Origin: Sulfurospirillum sp.
Lineage (GTDB): Bacteria; Campylobacterota; Campylobacteria; Campylobacterales; Sulfurospirillaceae
Assembly (NCBI GenBank): GCA_021206415.1
Contig: JAJOKG010000052.1
Span: 1-37,356 of the forward strand
Length of the DNA: 37,356 nucleotides
Reading direction: 5' to 3'
The position numbers were made by a program, and so were the translations under genes. Under the pieces are notes generated by a model, which had not been told where the DNA came from, searched no databases, and worked only from the letters and a program-made list of their open reading frames with translations. Positions within the stretch are counted from its first letter, which is position 1. Each line of letters starts with the position of its first letter. Shown piece by piece: positions 17,154 through 25,845 of this stretch.

Positions 17154-18181
17154 TACGCCTCTTCTAGTTTAATCCATTTTTGTGCAATTCTCACCGCATT
17201 GGTTGCAGCACCTACACGAATCTGGTCTGCCACACACCACAAATGAAGCACGTTATCACGGTTAATATCTTTACGAATTCTTCCTACATAGGTATCATTT
17301 GTATCGGTTGAAATAATGGGCATTGGGTACTCTTTTTTGGCTGGATTATCAATCACAATAACATTTTCTGCATTTTTAAGTGCCTCAACTGCTTTTTCAA
17401 CATTCACATCTTTTTCAAAATGAATCGTAATGGCTTCAGAGTGACTTCGCATAACAGGAACACGTACACATGTTGCACTAATTTCCATTTTTTTACCCAA
17501 TATTTTTTGGGTTTCATTCACCATTTTCATCTCTTCTTTAGTGTAATCATTGTCCATAAAAACATCAATATGAGGAATGACATTCAAAGCAATTTGGTGG
17601 GCAAACGTTTTTGGCTCGCATTGGTCTAATTTGAATGCAAAAAAGTCTTGCATTTGATTGACCAACTCTTCCATGCCACCTTTTCCTGCACCACTTACTG
17701 CCTGATAGGTTGCGACATCCACACGTGTAATATTAAAAAGTTCATCCAATGGCTTTAAAACTTGAACCATTTGAATGGTTGAGCAGTTTGGATTGGCGAT
17801 AATACCTTTAGTTTGCCATTGTTCAATATCACTTGGGTTGCACTCAGGAACCACTAAAGGAACATCTGCATCCATTCTGAAATGGCTGGTATTATCAATT
17901 ACAACAGCACCCGCTTCTGCAGCAAAAGGTGCGTAGTGTGCCGAAATATCACCGCCCGCACTAAAAAATGCAATTTCAACATCGTTCTCTTCAAACGCTT
18001 TTTCAGTAAGTTCAAGAACTTTATAGGTTTTACCTTTTAGTTCAACTTCCAAACCAACGCTCTTACGGCTTGCAAGCGGAACTAAATTATTGATAGGAAA
18101 ATCAACCTCTTCTAATACACGAACTAACTCTTCACCCACGGCACCCGTAGCTCCAACGATGGCTACATTGTACTTTTTCAT
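17153..18181 (-). CDS. asd: Aspartate-semialdehyde dehydrogenase
   Basis: Reduces aspartyl phosphate to aspartate semialdehyde with NADPH, the branch point to lysine/diaminopimelate, threonine and methionine. The 342-residue protein has GATGAVGEEL at 10-19, SAGGDISAHYAPFA, the catalytic cysteine in NPNCSTIQM near 130, the QAVSGAGKGGMEEL segment, and RVPVMRSHSEAI near 243. AAGGTAAGAG lies upstream of the ATG. In C. jejuni asd is likewise next to flgR. Confidence 0.97.
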   Translation of the reverse strand: MKKYNVAIVGATGAVGEELVRVLEEVDFPINNLVPLASRKSVGLEVELKGKTYKVLELTEKAFEENDVEIAFFSAGGDISAHYAPFAAEAGAVVIDNTSHFRMDADVPLVVPECNPSDIEQWQTKGIIANPNCSTIQMVQVLKPLDELFNITRVDVATYQAVSGAGKGGMEELVNQMQDFFAFKLDQCEPKTFAHQIALNVIPHIDVFMDNDYTKEEMKMVNETQKILGKKMEISATCVRVPVMRSHSEAITIHFEKDVNVEKAVEALKNAENVIVIDNPAKKEYPMPIISTDTNDTYVGRIRKDINRDNVLHLWCVADQIRVGAATNAVRIAQKWIKLEEA

Positions 18182-18203
18182 TTCTCTTACCTTGTTTTTT
18201 ATA

Positions 18204-18256
18204 TTAAGACTTTTTTAATAACCTAATAGCACGAATATTAAGTTATCAAAAAAAGT
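18204..18256. repeat. Long imperfect inverted repeat between flgR and asd
   Basis: AGACTTTTTTAATAAC on the left and GTTATCAAAAAAAGTCT on the right are complementary apart from one mismatch and one indel, around an AT-rich loop of about 18 bases. It fills most of the 88-base gap and could end flgR transcription or act in the asd leader. Confidence 0.5.
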
Positions 18257-18269
18257 CTATTGTATTACT

Positions 18270-19432
18270 TTATGCACTAAACCAATGACGACTTTCCAAG
18301 AAAAGATCTTCTTTGCTAATTGCCTCACCCTCACTTAATATAACCGCCCGCTCCACTACGGAAATCAACTCTCTAATATTTCCTGGCCAGCGGTAACTCA
18401 TTAATGATTCAACAGCTTCTTCTGAAAAATAACGCTTTTGTAAGCCATATTTTTGAATGACTCGCTCCAAAATTACCTCACAAATCGGCAAAATTTCTTC
18501 TTTACGTTGCCTAAGAGGAGGAATTTCAATAGGAATCGTATTGAGCCTATAATATAAATCCTCACGAAATCGTCCCTCTTTAATACTTTTTTGGATATCA
18601 GCATTGGTTGCGGAGACAATGCGCACATCAATCGGAATCTCTTTGGTTCCACCCACACGTACCATCACACGTTCTTGAATAACCCTAAGAAGCTTGGCTT
18701 GCAACATCATAGGCATTTCACCAATTTCATCTAAAAAAAGTGTGCCCCCATTAGCAACTTCAAAATAGCCTTTTTTCTCAGTCGTGGCATCTGTAAATGC
18801 CCCTTTTTCATACCCAAAAAGCTCACTTTCCAACAAATTTTCAGGAATTGCCGCCATATTAATGGCAACAAAAGGGTTTTTAGCACGTGGAGAGTTTTTG
18901 TGAACATAATTTGCAAATAACTCTTTACCCACACCACTCTCACCTAAAAGGAGTACGCTTACATCCGTTTTGGCAGCTTTTCTTGCAATATTTAATGCTT
19001 TTTCAAGTTCTGGTGATGTTGCGATAAAATCACCTGTATCTTCTTTGGTCGTGTCTATTTTTCAAAACTCTCTTTAACTTTCGTTCGAATTTTATCATGG
19101 CGCTTAATTGCTTCTACAAGTGTCTCAATTTCAAATGGCTTCGTAAGAAAATCTTTCACACCCAAACGAACCGATTCAATGGCACGACTCAGTGTTGCAT
19201 TGCCCGTAATGACAATCACATCATACTGGCCATCAAGTTTTTTAATAAACTCGATGCCATCCATCCCTGGCATATTAATATCTGTGACAATCAAATCTAC
19301 ACTGGTATCAATTTTTTTAAGAGCATCCAAAGCACTTTTATAGGTCGATATTTTAAATTCTGCATATTCCCCTAGAGCAATTTCCAGAGATTTTCTCATA
19401 TTAATATCATCTTCTACAATGGCAACGTGCAT
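18270..19432 (-). CDS. flgR: Sigma-54 response regulator FlgR, frameshifted, no HTH domain
   Basis: Reconstructed as 387 residues after restoring one base at the T5 run 19058-19062, which joins the receiver (ORF 19055-19432) and AAA+ parts. The receiver holds EDD at 8-10 and a phosphoacceptor Asp in VTDINMPGMDG. The AAA+ part has Walker A GESGVGKE, the sigma-54 contact loop GAFTDA, Walker B LFLDEIGE and RWPGNIREL. It ends 12 residues later with no Fis-type helix-turn-helix, and no HTH exists in the remaining gap. H. pylori FlgR also lacks this domain. Position between asd and flgQ/flgP matches C. jejuni, so it is likely the activator of RpoN-dependent flagellar genes. Confidence 0.88.
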
Positions 19433-19449
19433 ACCTAAATATTCCTAGC

Positions 19450-19853
19450 TCAAAAAAGTTTTATCCGAATGGTTTTTATGGTAGCGAATTCATCTTTAAA
19501 ATCTACTGTAAAACGGACAGGTTCAATGACAAGCTCAACTCTGTCATTGCCGTGTTTTAGGTATTGTTCTCTGCGAGAAAGGAGATGTGTTGAGAGAGGG
19601 TAAAAACACGGAAGAATTTCATCATAATGTTTTCGAAGAAACTGCTCTAAGGGAAGCTTTTGTGTATTATAAAGCGGAAGTGTGCATAACACTTTCGCTT
19701 CACCTTCATAAGGAACACTGACTGAGGCAATATTTTTTTTGCTCGTATACAACAAGAGCGTTTACAGTGACAATTTTGTAGGAAAACCAAAAAAAGTTCA
19801 CTGCAAAAAAGCCCTTGTGCAATAACGACTAATAAGCAAAAAGTTCGTGCCAC
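19450..19853 (-). CDS. flgQ: FlgQ-like flagellar protein, frameshifted
   Basis: Assigned mainly by position between flgP and flgR, as in C. jejuni, where FlgQ is required for stable FlgP and motility. Restoring one base in the run at 19733-19740 joins the tail of ORF 19647-19853 to ORF 19450-19755, giving 134 residues from a GTG start. The N-terminus MARTFCLLVVIAQGLFC resembles a signal peptide, and the rest is a basic, mixed alpha/beta protein without a recognised motif. Its start overlaps the flgP stop by about 25 bases. Confidence 0.65.
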
Positions 19854-20266
19854 CTACGTGCGCTCATTGTAATTTCCATACGAACACTGTACAAACCATC
19901 TTTTAATGTAGCATCTGTAATGGCAGCATCTTTCACGAGTGCATTAACAGAGGCAACAATACGTGAATCCTTCAATGCCGCATCTTTAACGGTCTCACTT
20001 GAATTAATTTTTACACCATATAATTTTTCGCCCAACTGTCGATAACCATCCGTAATGGCTGCACGTTTTGCCAAAGCAATGGCTTGAGCTGGAGAAACCG
20101 TATTTTGCGGTGCAATGCCCTCGCCATAGACAACAAACGATTTCTCATTACTAAAATCATACGCTGCAGCTTTTGGATCTTTTGCAGGCGCTTCTTTACT
20201 GGAACATCCAGAGACCAACATGACTAAACCCAAGCTTGCCAAAAGTGTTATAAACCATCTACTCAT
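19829..20266 (-). CDS. flgP: LPP20-family outer-membrane lipoprotein FlgP
   Basis: A 145-residue lipoprotein. From the ATG at 20266 (AAAGGTG just upstream) the signal peptide ends in the lipobox VSGC, with Cys21 lipidated. The mature part carries the LPP20 pattern: VVYGEGIAPQNTVSPAQAIALAKRAAITDGYRQLGEKLYGV and a YSVRMEITMS strand near the end. In Campylobacter FlgP forms the large basal disk around the flagellar motor in the periplasm. The longer ORF start (20302) would place 12 extra residues before the signal peptide and is less likely. It sits directly downstream of gyrA. Confidence 0.85.
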   Translation of the reverse strand: MSRWFITLLASLGLVMLVSGCSSKEAPAKDPKAAAYDFSNEKSFVVYGEGIAPQNTVSPAQAIALAKRAAITDGYRQLGEKLYGVKINSSETVKDAALKDSRIVASVNALVKDAAITDATLKDGLYSVRMEITMSARRWHELFAY

Positions 20267-20305
20267 GCATACACCTTTAAATATTTTTATTTTTTTAAGC
20301 AACTA

Positions 20306-22841
20306 CTATTCCAACTCTTCACTGGCAGGATTTTCATCCGAAAGCAAAGAAATGTCTTGTGTTGCACTCTCTTCGTCTATTCCTTCAATATCTAACTCTT
20401 CATCTTCTTCTTTTGGACAACGAGCAAGGCTCTGAACCACATCTTTACCTTCTACGGAAACTACTTTCACACCACTGGTATTACGTCCAGCTTTTCGAAT
20501 TGTTTCCATATCCACACGAATCATTTTTCCACTGCTGGTGAGTGCCATCAAGTCTTTATCTTCATCGACAATAACAACACCAACTAAATCGGCTGTTTTT
20601 GGTGTAAGTTTCATAGCAATAACACCTTTGCCACCACGATTTTGAAGCCTGTACTCTTCAGCTGTTGTTCGCTTACCAATACCTTTTTCTGTTACCGTTA
20701 AAAGCTCTTCTTGGTCGTTGTAAATAACCGCTGCACCTACAACACAATCATTCTCTTCTTTGAAACGAATACCTGTCACACCACGTGCTGTTCGTCCAAT
20801 TTCACGTGCATCACCCACTTCAAAACGAATACACATACCTTTTTTTGTTACAATAAAGAGATTTTTTGCCTCTTGCGTCACAATCTTAGCGGTTACTAAA
20901 CCATCATCATCATCTAAGGTAATCGCTCTCACACCTACGGAGCGAATATTTTTAAATTCACTTAATTGGTACGTTTAATGACACCATTTTTAGTAAAGAA
21001 CGCCAATGATTTGGTTTCATCAAAATCTGTCGTTGGGATAATTGCCATAATTTTTTCATCGGCTTGCAGTTGAATTAAATTCACCACTGCTTTCCCTTTT
21101 GCGGTTCGGCTACCTTCAGGAATTTTATAGACTTTTAACCAGTAGAGCTGTCCACGATCTGTTACAAACATCAAAGTATCGTGTGTATCAGAGACGAAGA
21201 AACTCTCAATAAAATCATCATCATAGGTGGTAACAGCAATTTTGCCTTTACCGCCACGTTTTTGTTTTTCATACTGTTTAAGAGGTACTCGTTTGATGTA
21301 ACCTCGATGCGTAATGGTCACAACCATCGGTTCGTTAGCGATCAAATCTTCCACATCAATATCATCATAATCATCAACAATTTCAGTAATACGTTTAGAT
21401 TTGAACTTATCTTTTAACTCAATAAGTTCCTCTTTAATCAAATTATTGAGCAGCGCTTCACTACGTAAAATATCACTTAAACGTTGAATTTCAAGCAATA
21501 ATTCTGCCAATTCATTCTCAATTTTATCTCTCTCAAGTCCTGTAAGACGTTGGAGTCTCATATCTAAAATAGCGCCTGCTTGAACTTCACTCAGGTTAAA
21601 ACGCTCAATCAAACCATCTTTCGCACTTTTGGTATCCGCACTGCCTTTAATAAGCGCAATGATTTCATCGATATTATCCAGAGCGATTTTTAAACCCTCT
21701 AAAATGTGCGCTTTGGCTTTGGCTTTTTCAAGTTCAAAAATAGTACGGCGAATGATAACTGTTTTTCGGTGGCGTAAAAAGAGTTGTAACAGTTCTATCA
21801 GTGTAAAGATTTTAGGTTCTTTATTGTGAATCGCAAGAAGAATAACACCAAATGTCACTTCAAGATTGGTTGATTTATAAAGATTATTGAGAACAATATC
21901 ACTCATCGCCTCACGTTTGAGCTCGATGACCAAACGAATACCATCTCTATCACTCTCATCACGAATTTCACTAATACCTTCTATCATCTTCTCTTTAACA
22001 AGCCCTACGATTTGCTCAATAAGGCGCACTTTATTGACTTGATACGGCAATTCATCAATGACAATAATATCTTTATCCCTTTTTTCTCAATATGCACTTT
22101 TGAACGAATACGCACACGACCTCGCCCCGTACGATACGCTTCTAAGATACCCTTTTTACCAAAAATAATACCACTCGTTGGAAAATCAGGGCCTTTAATA
22201 AACTCCATAATTTCTTCAAGCGTTGCTTCTGGATTATCAATCAAAAGTAAAAGTGCGTCCAAAAGCTCATCCAAACAATGAGGAGGAATATTGGTCGCCA
22301 TACCAACGGCAATACCGCTTGAACCATTTAAGAGTAAGTTAGGTACACGGCTTGGCAAAACATCAGGTTCCATCATACTGTCATCGTAGTTAGGTACAAA
22401 ATCAACCGTATCTTTATCCAAATCACGCAACAACTCTTCCGCAAGGACTGTCATACGAGCTTCGGTATAACGCATTGCAGCAGCACTATCCCCATCAATA
22501 GAACCGAAGTTTCCTTGACCATCGACCATAGGAATACGCATAGAAAAGGGTTGAGCCATACGAACGAGGGCATCATACACCGCTATATCACCGTGCGGGT
22601 GGTACTTACCGATAACATCACCGACAATACGTGCTGACTTTTTGTAGGGACTTCGAGATGAAATCGCCAAATCATTCATTGCATACAAAATTCTTCGATG
22701 CACGGGTTTGAGTCCATCACGTGCGTCAGGAAGTGCACGCCCGATAATAACGCTCATTGAATAATCCAAATAACTCGTTTTAATGGATTCTTCAATGCTA
22801 ATCGTCTTAATATCTTGGTTGGTATTAAAAATATTGTCCAT
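20306..22841 (-). CDS. gyrA: DNA gyrase subunit A, two frameshifts; Ile86 in the QRDR
   Basis: The breaking-rejoining subunit of DNA gyrase, 845 residues after restoring one base at 22080-22085 and one near 20964. The track shows three pieces. Motifs: [18 protein letters not shown] opening, the quinolone-resistance region, catalytic Tyr in MRYTEARM near 124, [27 protein letters not shown], then a long coiled coil and C-terminal beta-pinwheel repeats including the [10 protein letters not shown] GyrA box. Residue 86 is Ile (codon ATA) in [10 protein letters not shown], where C. jejuni has Thr86. The acidic C-terminal tail ends in many Glu/Asp. The breaks in an essential gene point to sequence error. 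Confidence 0.97.
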
Positions 22842-22900
22842 TCACTAACCTTATCGTAATAATATGCTTCATTCTAGCGCCCTTTTCCTTTCTTTTCAAT

Positions 22901-22927
22901 AGGGGTCAGGGCTTTACTTTTAACTTT
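22901..22927 (+). repeat. Left inverted terminal repeat of the RAYT element
   Basis: Begins AGGGGTCAGGGCTTTACTTT and is the exact reverse complement of 23712-23738. The transposase stop codon (22920-22922) lies within it. Confidence 0.9.
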
Positions 22928-23678
22928 TGAAGATTTTACACACACCTGCAACGCTTAAATTAAGATATCGGGCAATGTCACTCTTCGTATACCCATCATG
23001 ATATGCCTCTTTTATAGCATCATTTCGTTCACTTTTATGCTTTACATGTAAAAAATATTCCGCCAATGGCTTTACATGTAAAGGCATAATTTCCCCCTCT
23101 TTTTTCGTGTATTTTGTCTGTTTTAACGCTTCAATGTGCTTCAATTCAGCCTCATTTAATGGAATGTCTAAGGTGTTGAAAATCTCTTGTGTATTGTAAT
23201 GTTTCAACACAAAACTGTTCTGCAAAAACGGTGGAATGGCATCTTTTAAAATGCTGTAACTCGCACAATAGGGATACTCACCCACTTTTGCGCTGAGTTG
23301 TGCTTTAAGCGGATTGGTTTCGATGTATTTAAAGAGTGTAAAAAGATAGTGTTCATCGAGCACATACCATGACTTGAAACGGTCTTGCCACAAATGCCCT
23401 ACACGGTCGTGGCGTTTATTAAAGTAACTCGCATACTGTGCATTAAGCTGACGCATACCAGCAGAGAGATTTTCACGCTTATTTTCAAGGAGAATATGGT
23501 AGTGATTATCCATAAGACAAAAGGCATGAATATTAAATTTAAACTCCCTTGAAATCATTGCCATAAGGTCAATAAATTTGGCTTTGTCATGTTGATCTTC
23601 AAAAACATTTCCTTTCGCAACCCCTCTATTGTAAACATGATGGTAGCCTAAGTTTTCAATGCGTAAACGTCGTGGCAT
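22920..23678 (-). CDS. REP-associated tyrosine transposase (Y1_Tnp / RAYT)
   Basis: A 252-residue member of the IS200/Y1 superfamily of single-strand HUH transposases. The opening RLRIENLGYHHVYNRG is typical. The HUH metal site is His-Tyr-His in MDNHYHILLE near residues 58-67, and the catalytic tyrosine is likely in YIETNPLKA near 121. GHLWQDRFKSW lies between. The C-terminus ends in a helix-turn-helix (YTKSDIARYLNLSVAGVCKIF). RAYTs normally act on dispersed REP palindromes. The gene appears intact and contains two in-frame TTTACATGTAAA copies, each encoding Leu-His-Val-Lys. Confidence 0.9.
   Translation of the reverse strand: MPRRLRIENLGYHHVYNRGVAKGNVFEDQHDKAKFIDLMAMISREFKFNIHAFCLMDNHYHILLENKRENLSAGMRQLNAQYASYFNKRHDRVGHLWQDRFKSWYVLDEHYLFTLFKYIETNPLKAQLSAKVGEYPYCASYSILKDAIPPFLQNSFVLKHYNTQEIFNTLDIPLNEAELKHIEALKQTKYTKKEGEIMPLHVKPLAEYFLHVKHKSERNDAIKEAYHDGYTKSDIARYLNLSVAGVCKIFKS
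23042..23051. repeat. TTACATGTAA copy inside the transposase gene (first)
   Basis: Twelve-base form, Leu-His-Val-Lys on the - strand. Confidence 0.9.
23072..23081. repeat. TTACATGTAA copy inside the transposase gene (second)
   Basis: Twelve-base form exactly 30 bases (ten codons) from the previous copy, in the same frame. Confidence 0.9.
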
Positions 23679-23711
23679 ACAGCTCCTTTTTTTTTGGAAC
23701 CATTATAACAT

Positions 23712-23738
23712 AAAGTTAAAAGTAAAGCCCTGACCCCT
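23712..23738 (-). repeat. Right inverted terminal repeat of the RAYT element
   Basis: Reverse complement of 22901-22927 without mismatch, 33 bases upstream of the transposase start. Confidence 0.9.
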
Positions 23739-23833
23739 TTATTTTTAGCTTCCCATATCACATGAAATATCACACAAAGGGTATAAACTTTTTAAGTTAG
23801 TTTTTAAATATTATTTTATCTTAAGGAGTTTTT

Positions 23834-24382
23834 ATGAAAAAAAGTCTTTTGGTGACACTTGCTGTTACATTTTTAACCTCTCTTTCGCTTTATGCTTCAG
23901 AGCCAACATCTGCAAACATTAAAGCGCCGAGTCTTGAAGAGGTATTTAGCATTGATATTCAGGTTGAAAAACCTTTGGTGGTGGGGCAAGATGCAGAACA
24001 TGGGAGACGGCAGTTAATTTTGATTAAAGAGGGTGGAAAAGTATCGGGGAAAATTAAGGGTGAAGTCTTACCGTATGGTGTCGATAGCCAAATTATCAGA
24101 CCCGATGGTTTCACAGAATTGGTGGCTCGCTATGCCATTAAATTGGAAGATGGCAACACCATTTACATCAATAACGCAGGTGTGAGACGTATTAGCGACC
24201 CAGAAGCGGCTAAACAAGCATCGCAAGGTAAAATTGTTGATCCAAAATATGTCTACTTTGCAACGATTCCAACTTTTGAAGTCTACAATGAAAAATATAA
24301 ATGGATGGAGAAATCCATTTTCATCTGTTATGCAATGCGTCTACCAGACAAAGTCTTACTTCGTTTTTACGAAGTCAAATAA
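23834..24382 (+). CDS. Exported DUF3237 family protein
   Basis: A 182-residue protein with a Sec signal peptide (KKSLLVTLAVTFLTSLSLYA, cleavage near residue 22). The mature part fits DUF3237: EHGRRQLILIKEGGKVSGK, then LPYGVDSQIIRPDGFTELVARYAIKLEDG and INNAGVR. The family is a small beta-barrel of unknown function. AAGGAG lies upstream. It is part of the insert between gyrA and comF and has its own terminator-like hairpin. Confidence 0.8.
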   Translation: MKKSLLVTLAVTFLTSLSLYASEPTSANIKAPSLEEVFSIDIQVEKPLVVGQDAEHGRRQLILIKEGGKVSGKIKGEVLPYGVDSQIIRPDGFTELVARYAIKLEDGNTIYINNAGVRRISDPEAAKQASQGKIVDPKYVYFATIPTFEVYNEKYKWMEKSIFICYAMRLPDKVLLRFYEVK

Positions 24383-24388
24383 GCGAAG

Positions 24389-24415
24389 AAAGCCTTGCGC
24401 CTTTTGCAAGGCTTT
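24389..24415 (+). terminator. Hairpin after the DUF3237 gene
   Basis: Perfect 10-bp stem AAAGCCTTGC / GCAAGGCTTT with a 7-base loop directly after the stop; the A/T ends supply a short T3 tract only. Confidence 0.6.
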
Positions 24416-24508
24416 CCCTAAATCTATTAAAAATTAACCACATTCTTTAAATCTCATACTGATATTTCTGTTATACTTTTGCTTTTTTATTTCACAAGGA
24501 TTTTTACC

Positions 24509-25822
24509 ATGAAACAGCATTCACACGCTTCAAAGAGGTTCTTAAATACACAAGATTATAAAACGCTCTCCCTTTCTGCTTTTGGTGGAGCACTCGAATT
24601 TTATGATTTTATTATTTTTGTCTTTTTCTCAAAAGTGATTGGCTCACTTTTTTTTCCTGCTGATATGCCTATTTGGCTTAGCCAACTTCAAACCTTTGGT
24701 ATCTTTGCCGCTGGTTATTTAGCACGCCCTTTTGGTGGTGTTGTGATGGCGCACTTTGGCGATTTGTTTGGCAGAAAACGTATGTTTACTTTTAGTATTC
24801 TTCTCATGGCAGTGCCTACCTTGCTCATTGGTTGTTTGCCAACCTATGCTGAACTGGGTTACATTGCGCCTGTTTTACTGTTGATTTTACGTATTTCTCA
24901 AGGCTTAGCTGTGGGTGGTGAAATTCCAGGAGCGTGGACATTTGTCGCAGAACATGTCCCCAAAGATAAAGTAGGACTTGCGTGTGGAACGCTGACTTCA
25001 GGATTAACACTGGGGATTTTATTGGGTTCATTGGTTTCTATTATGATGCAAAGCAATTTTAATGCTCAGGAGATGCACGATTGGGCGTGGAGAATTCCTT
25101 TTATTGTGGGTGGTATCTTCGGCTTTATTGCGATGTATTTAAGACGTTGGCTTAAAGAGACACCTATTTTTCTTGAGATGCAAAAGCGTACTAAACAAGA
25201 GGAGTCCAAAAAGCTTCCTGTGTGGAATGTCTTATCGCATCATCTCCCACAAACCATCCTTTCTATCTTACTCACATGGGTACTCTCTGCTGGGATTATG
25301 GTGATTATTGTGACCGCACACGTTTATCTGCAAGGACAGTTTCACTTTGAAGAGATGGATGTTTCTTTTTCACGTCTTTTAGCCACAGCAGGTTTAGCAT
25401 TGGGCTGTGTTTTTTATGGCTATCTAGCCGATAAATTTTCCATTGGCAAAGTAATTTTATGGGGCTGTGTTTTCGTTATTTTAGCCACTATTCTTTTCTT
25501 CTTCTCCCTCTCTTTTGGTGTCATATTTTTATACGTTGCTTATCCTATTGTCGGCTTTAGCATTGGTATCGTGGGTGCGTTTCCTTACTATATGGTGAGA
25601 GCCTTCCCTGCAAAAGTGCGTTACAGTGGTGTCGCATTTTCGTTTAATATCTCTTATGCGATTACAGGGGCTTTAACCTCGTTTCTCATTCCTATTTTGG
25701 CGAATTTCTTTAACAAATACGCCGCAGGATTTTACGTCATGACTGTTTATGTTTTAGGTGCGTTGATTGGCTGGTACTTAATGGCTAAGAATGTAGAAGA
25801 AACACTCTGCGAGGATATTTAA
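24509..25822 (+). CDS. MFS transporter (metabolite:H+ symporter type)
   Basis: About 437 residues and 12 membrane segments. The N-terminal SAFGGALEFYDFIIFVFF and RPFGGVVMAHFGDLFGRKRMF, with the DxxGRK loop between segments 2 and 3, place it in the ProP/KgtP/shikimate-type symporter group; QGLAVGGEIPGAWTFVAEH is also typical. Such proteins import organic acids or osmolytes with protons; the substrate is not readable. I start at the ATG at 24509, after AAGGA, rather than the track's upstream start at 24479. Convergent with comF across a palindromic terminator. Confidence 0.88.
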   Translation: MKQHSHASKRFLNTQDYKTLSLSAFGGALEFYDFIIFVFFSKVIGSLFFPADMPIWLSQLQTFGIFAAGYLARPFGGVVMAHFGDLFGRKRMFTFSILLMAVPTLLIGCLPTYAELGYIAPVLLLILRISQGLAVGGEIPGAWTFVAEHVPKDKVGLACGTLTSGLTLGILLGSLVSIMMQSNFNAQEMHDWAWRIPFIVGGIFGFIAMYLRRWLKETPIFLEMQKRTKQEESKKLPVWNVLSHHLPQTILSILLTWVLSAGIMVIIVTAHVYLQGQFHFEEMDVSFSRLLATAGLALGCVFYGYLADKFSIGKVILWGCVFVILATILFFFSLSFGVIFLYVAYPIVGFSIGIVGAFPYYMVRAFPAKVRYSGVAFSFNISYAITGALTSFLIPILANFFNKYAAGFYVMTVYVLGALIGWYLMAKNVEETLCEDI

Positions 25823-25845
25823 AAGGCTTTACATGTAAAGCCTTT
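25822..25845. terminator. 24-base perfect palindrome with nested TTTACATGTAAA; bidirectional terminator
   Basis: AAAGGCTTTACATGTAAAGCCTTT is a complete palindrome between the convergent MFS and comF stops and overlaps both stop codons. Its core is a copy of the dispersed repeat (25829-25838). It can form a hairpin on either transcript, though the flanking T-tracts are short. Confidence 0.7.

Larger units (their letters stand above)
22901..23738 (-). mobile_element. RAYT (REP-type transposase) element with 27-bp inverted termini
   Basis: An 838-base unit: a Y1-type transposase gene bounded by perfect 27-base inverted repeats (22901-22927 and 23712-23738). It lies between gyrA and the insert leading to comF, where C. 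jejuni has gyrA and comF as neighbours. The left repeat includes the transposase stop codon. No target duplication is evident. Confidence 0.75.

Noticed and set aside
22012-22281. Antisense ORFs across gyrA and many other genes listed in the track
   Set aside because: They mirror conserved proteins in another frame, lack ribosome-binding sites and show no family features.
22901-23738. TTACATGTAA as the REP substrate of the RAYT element's ends
   Set aside because: The 27-bp terminal repeats do not contain the palindrome, and REP units are usually longer with a conserved tetranucleotide; I kept the link only as a hypothesis.
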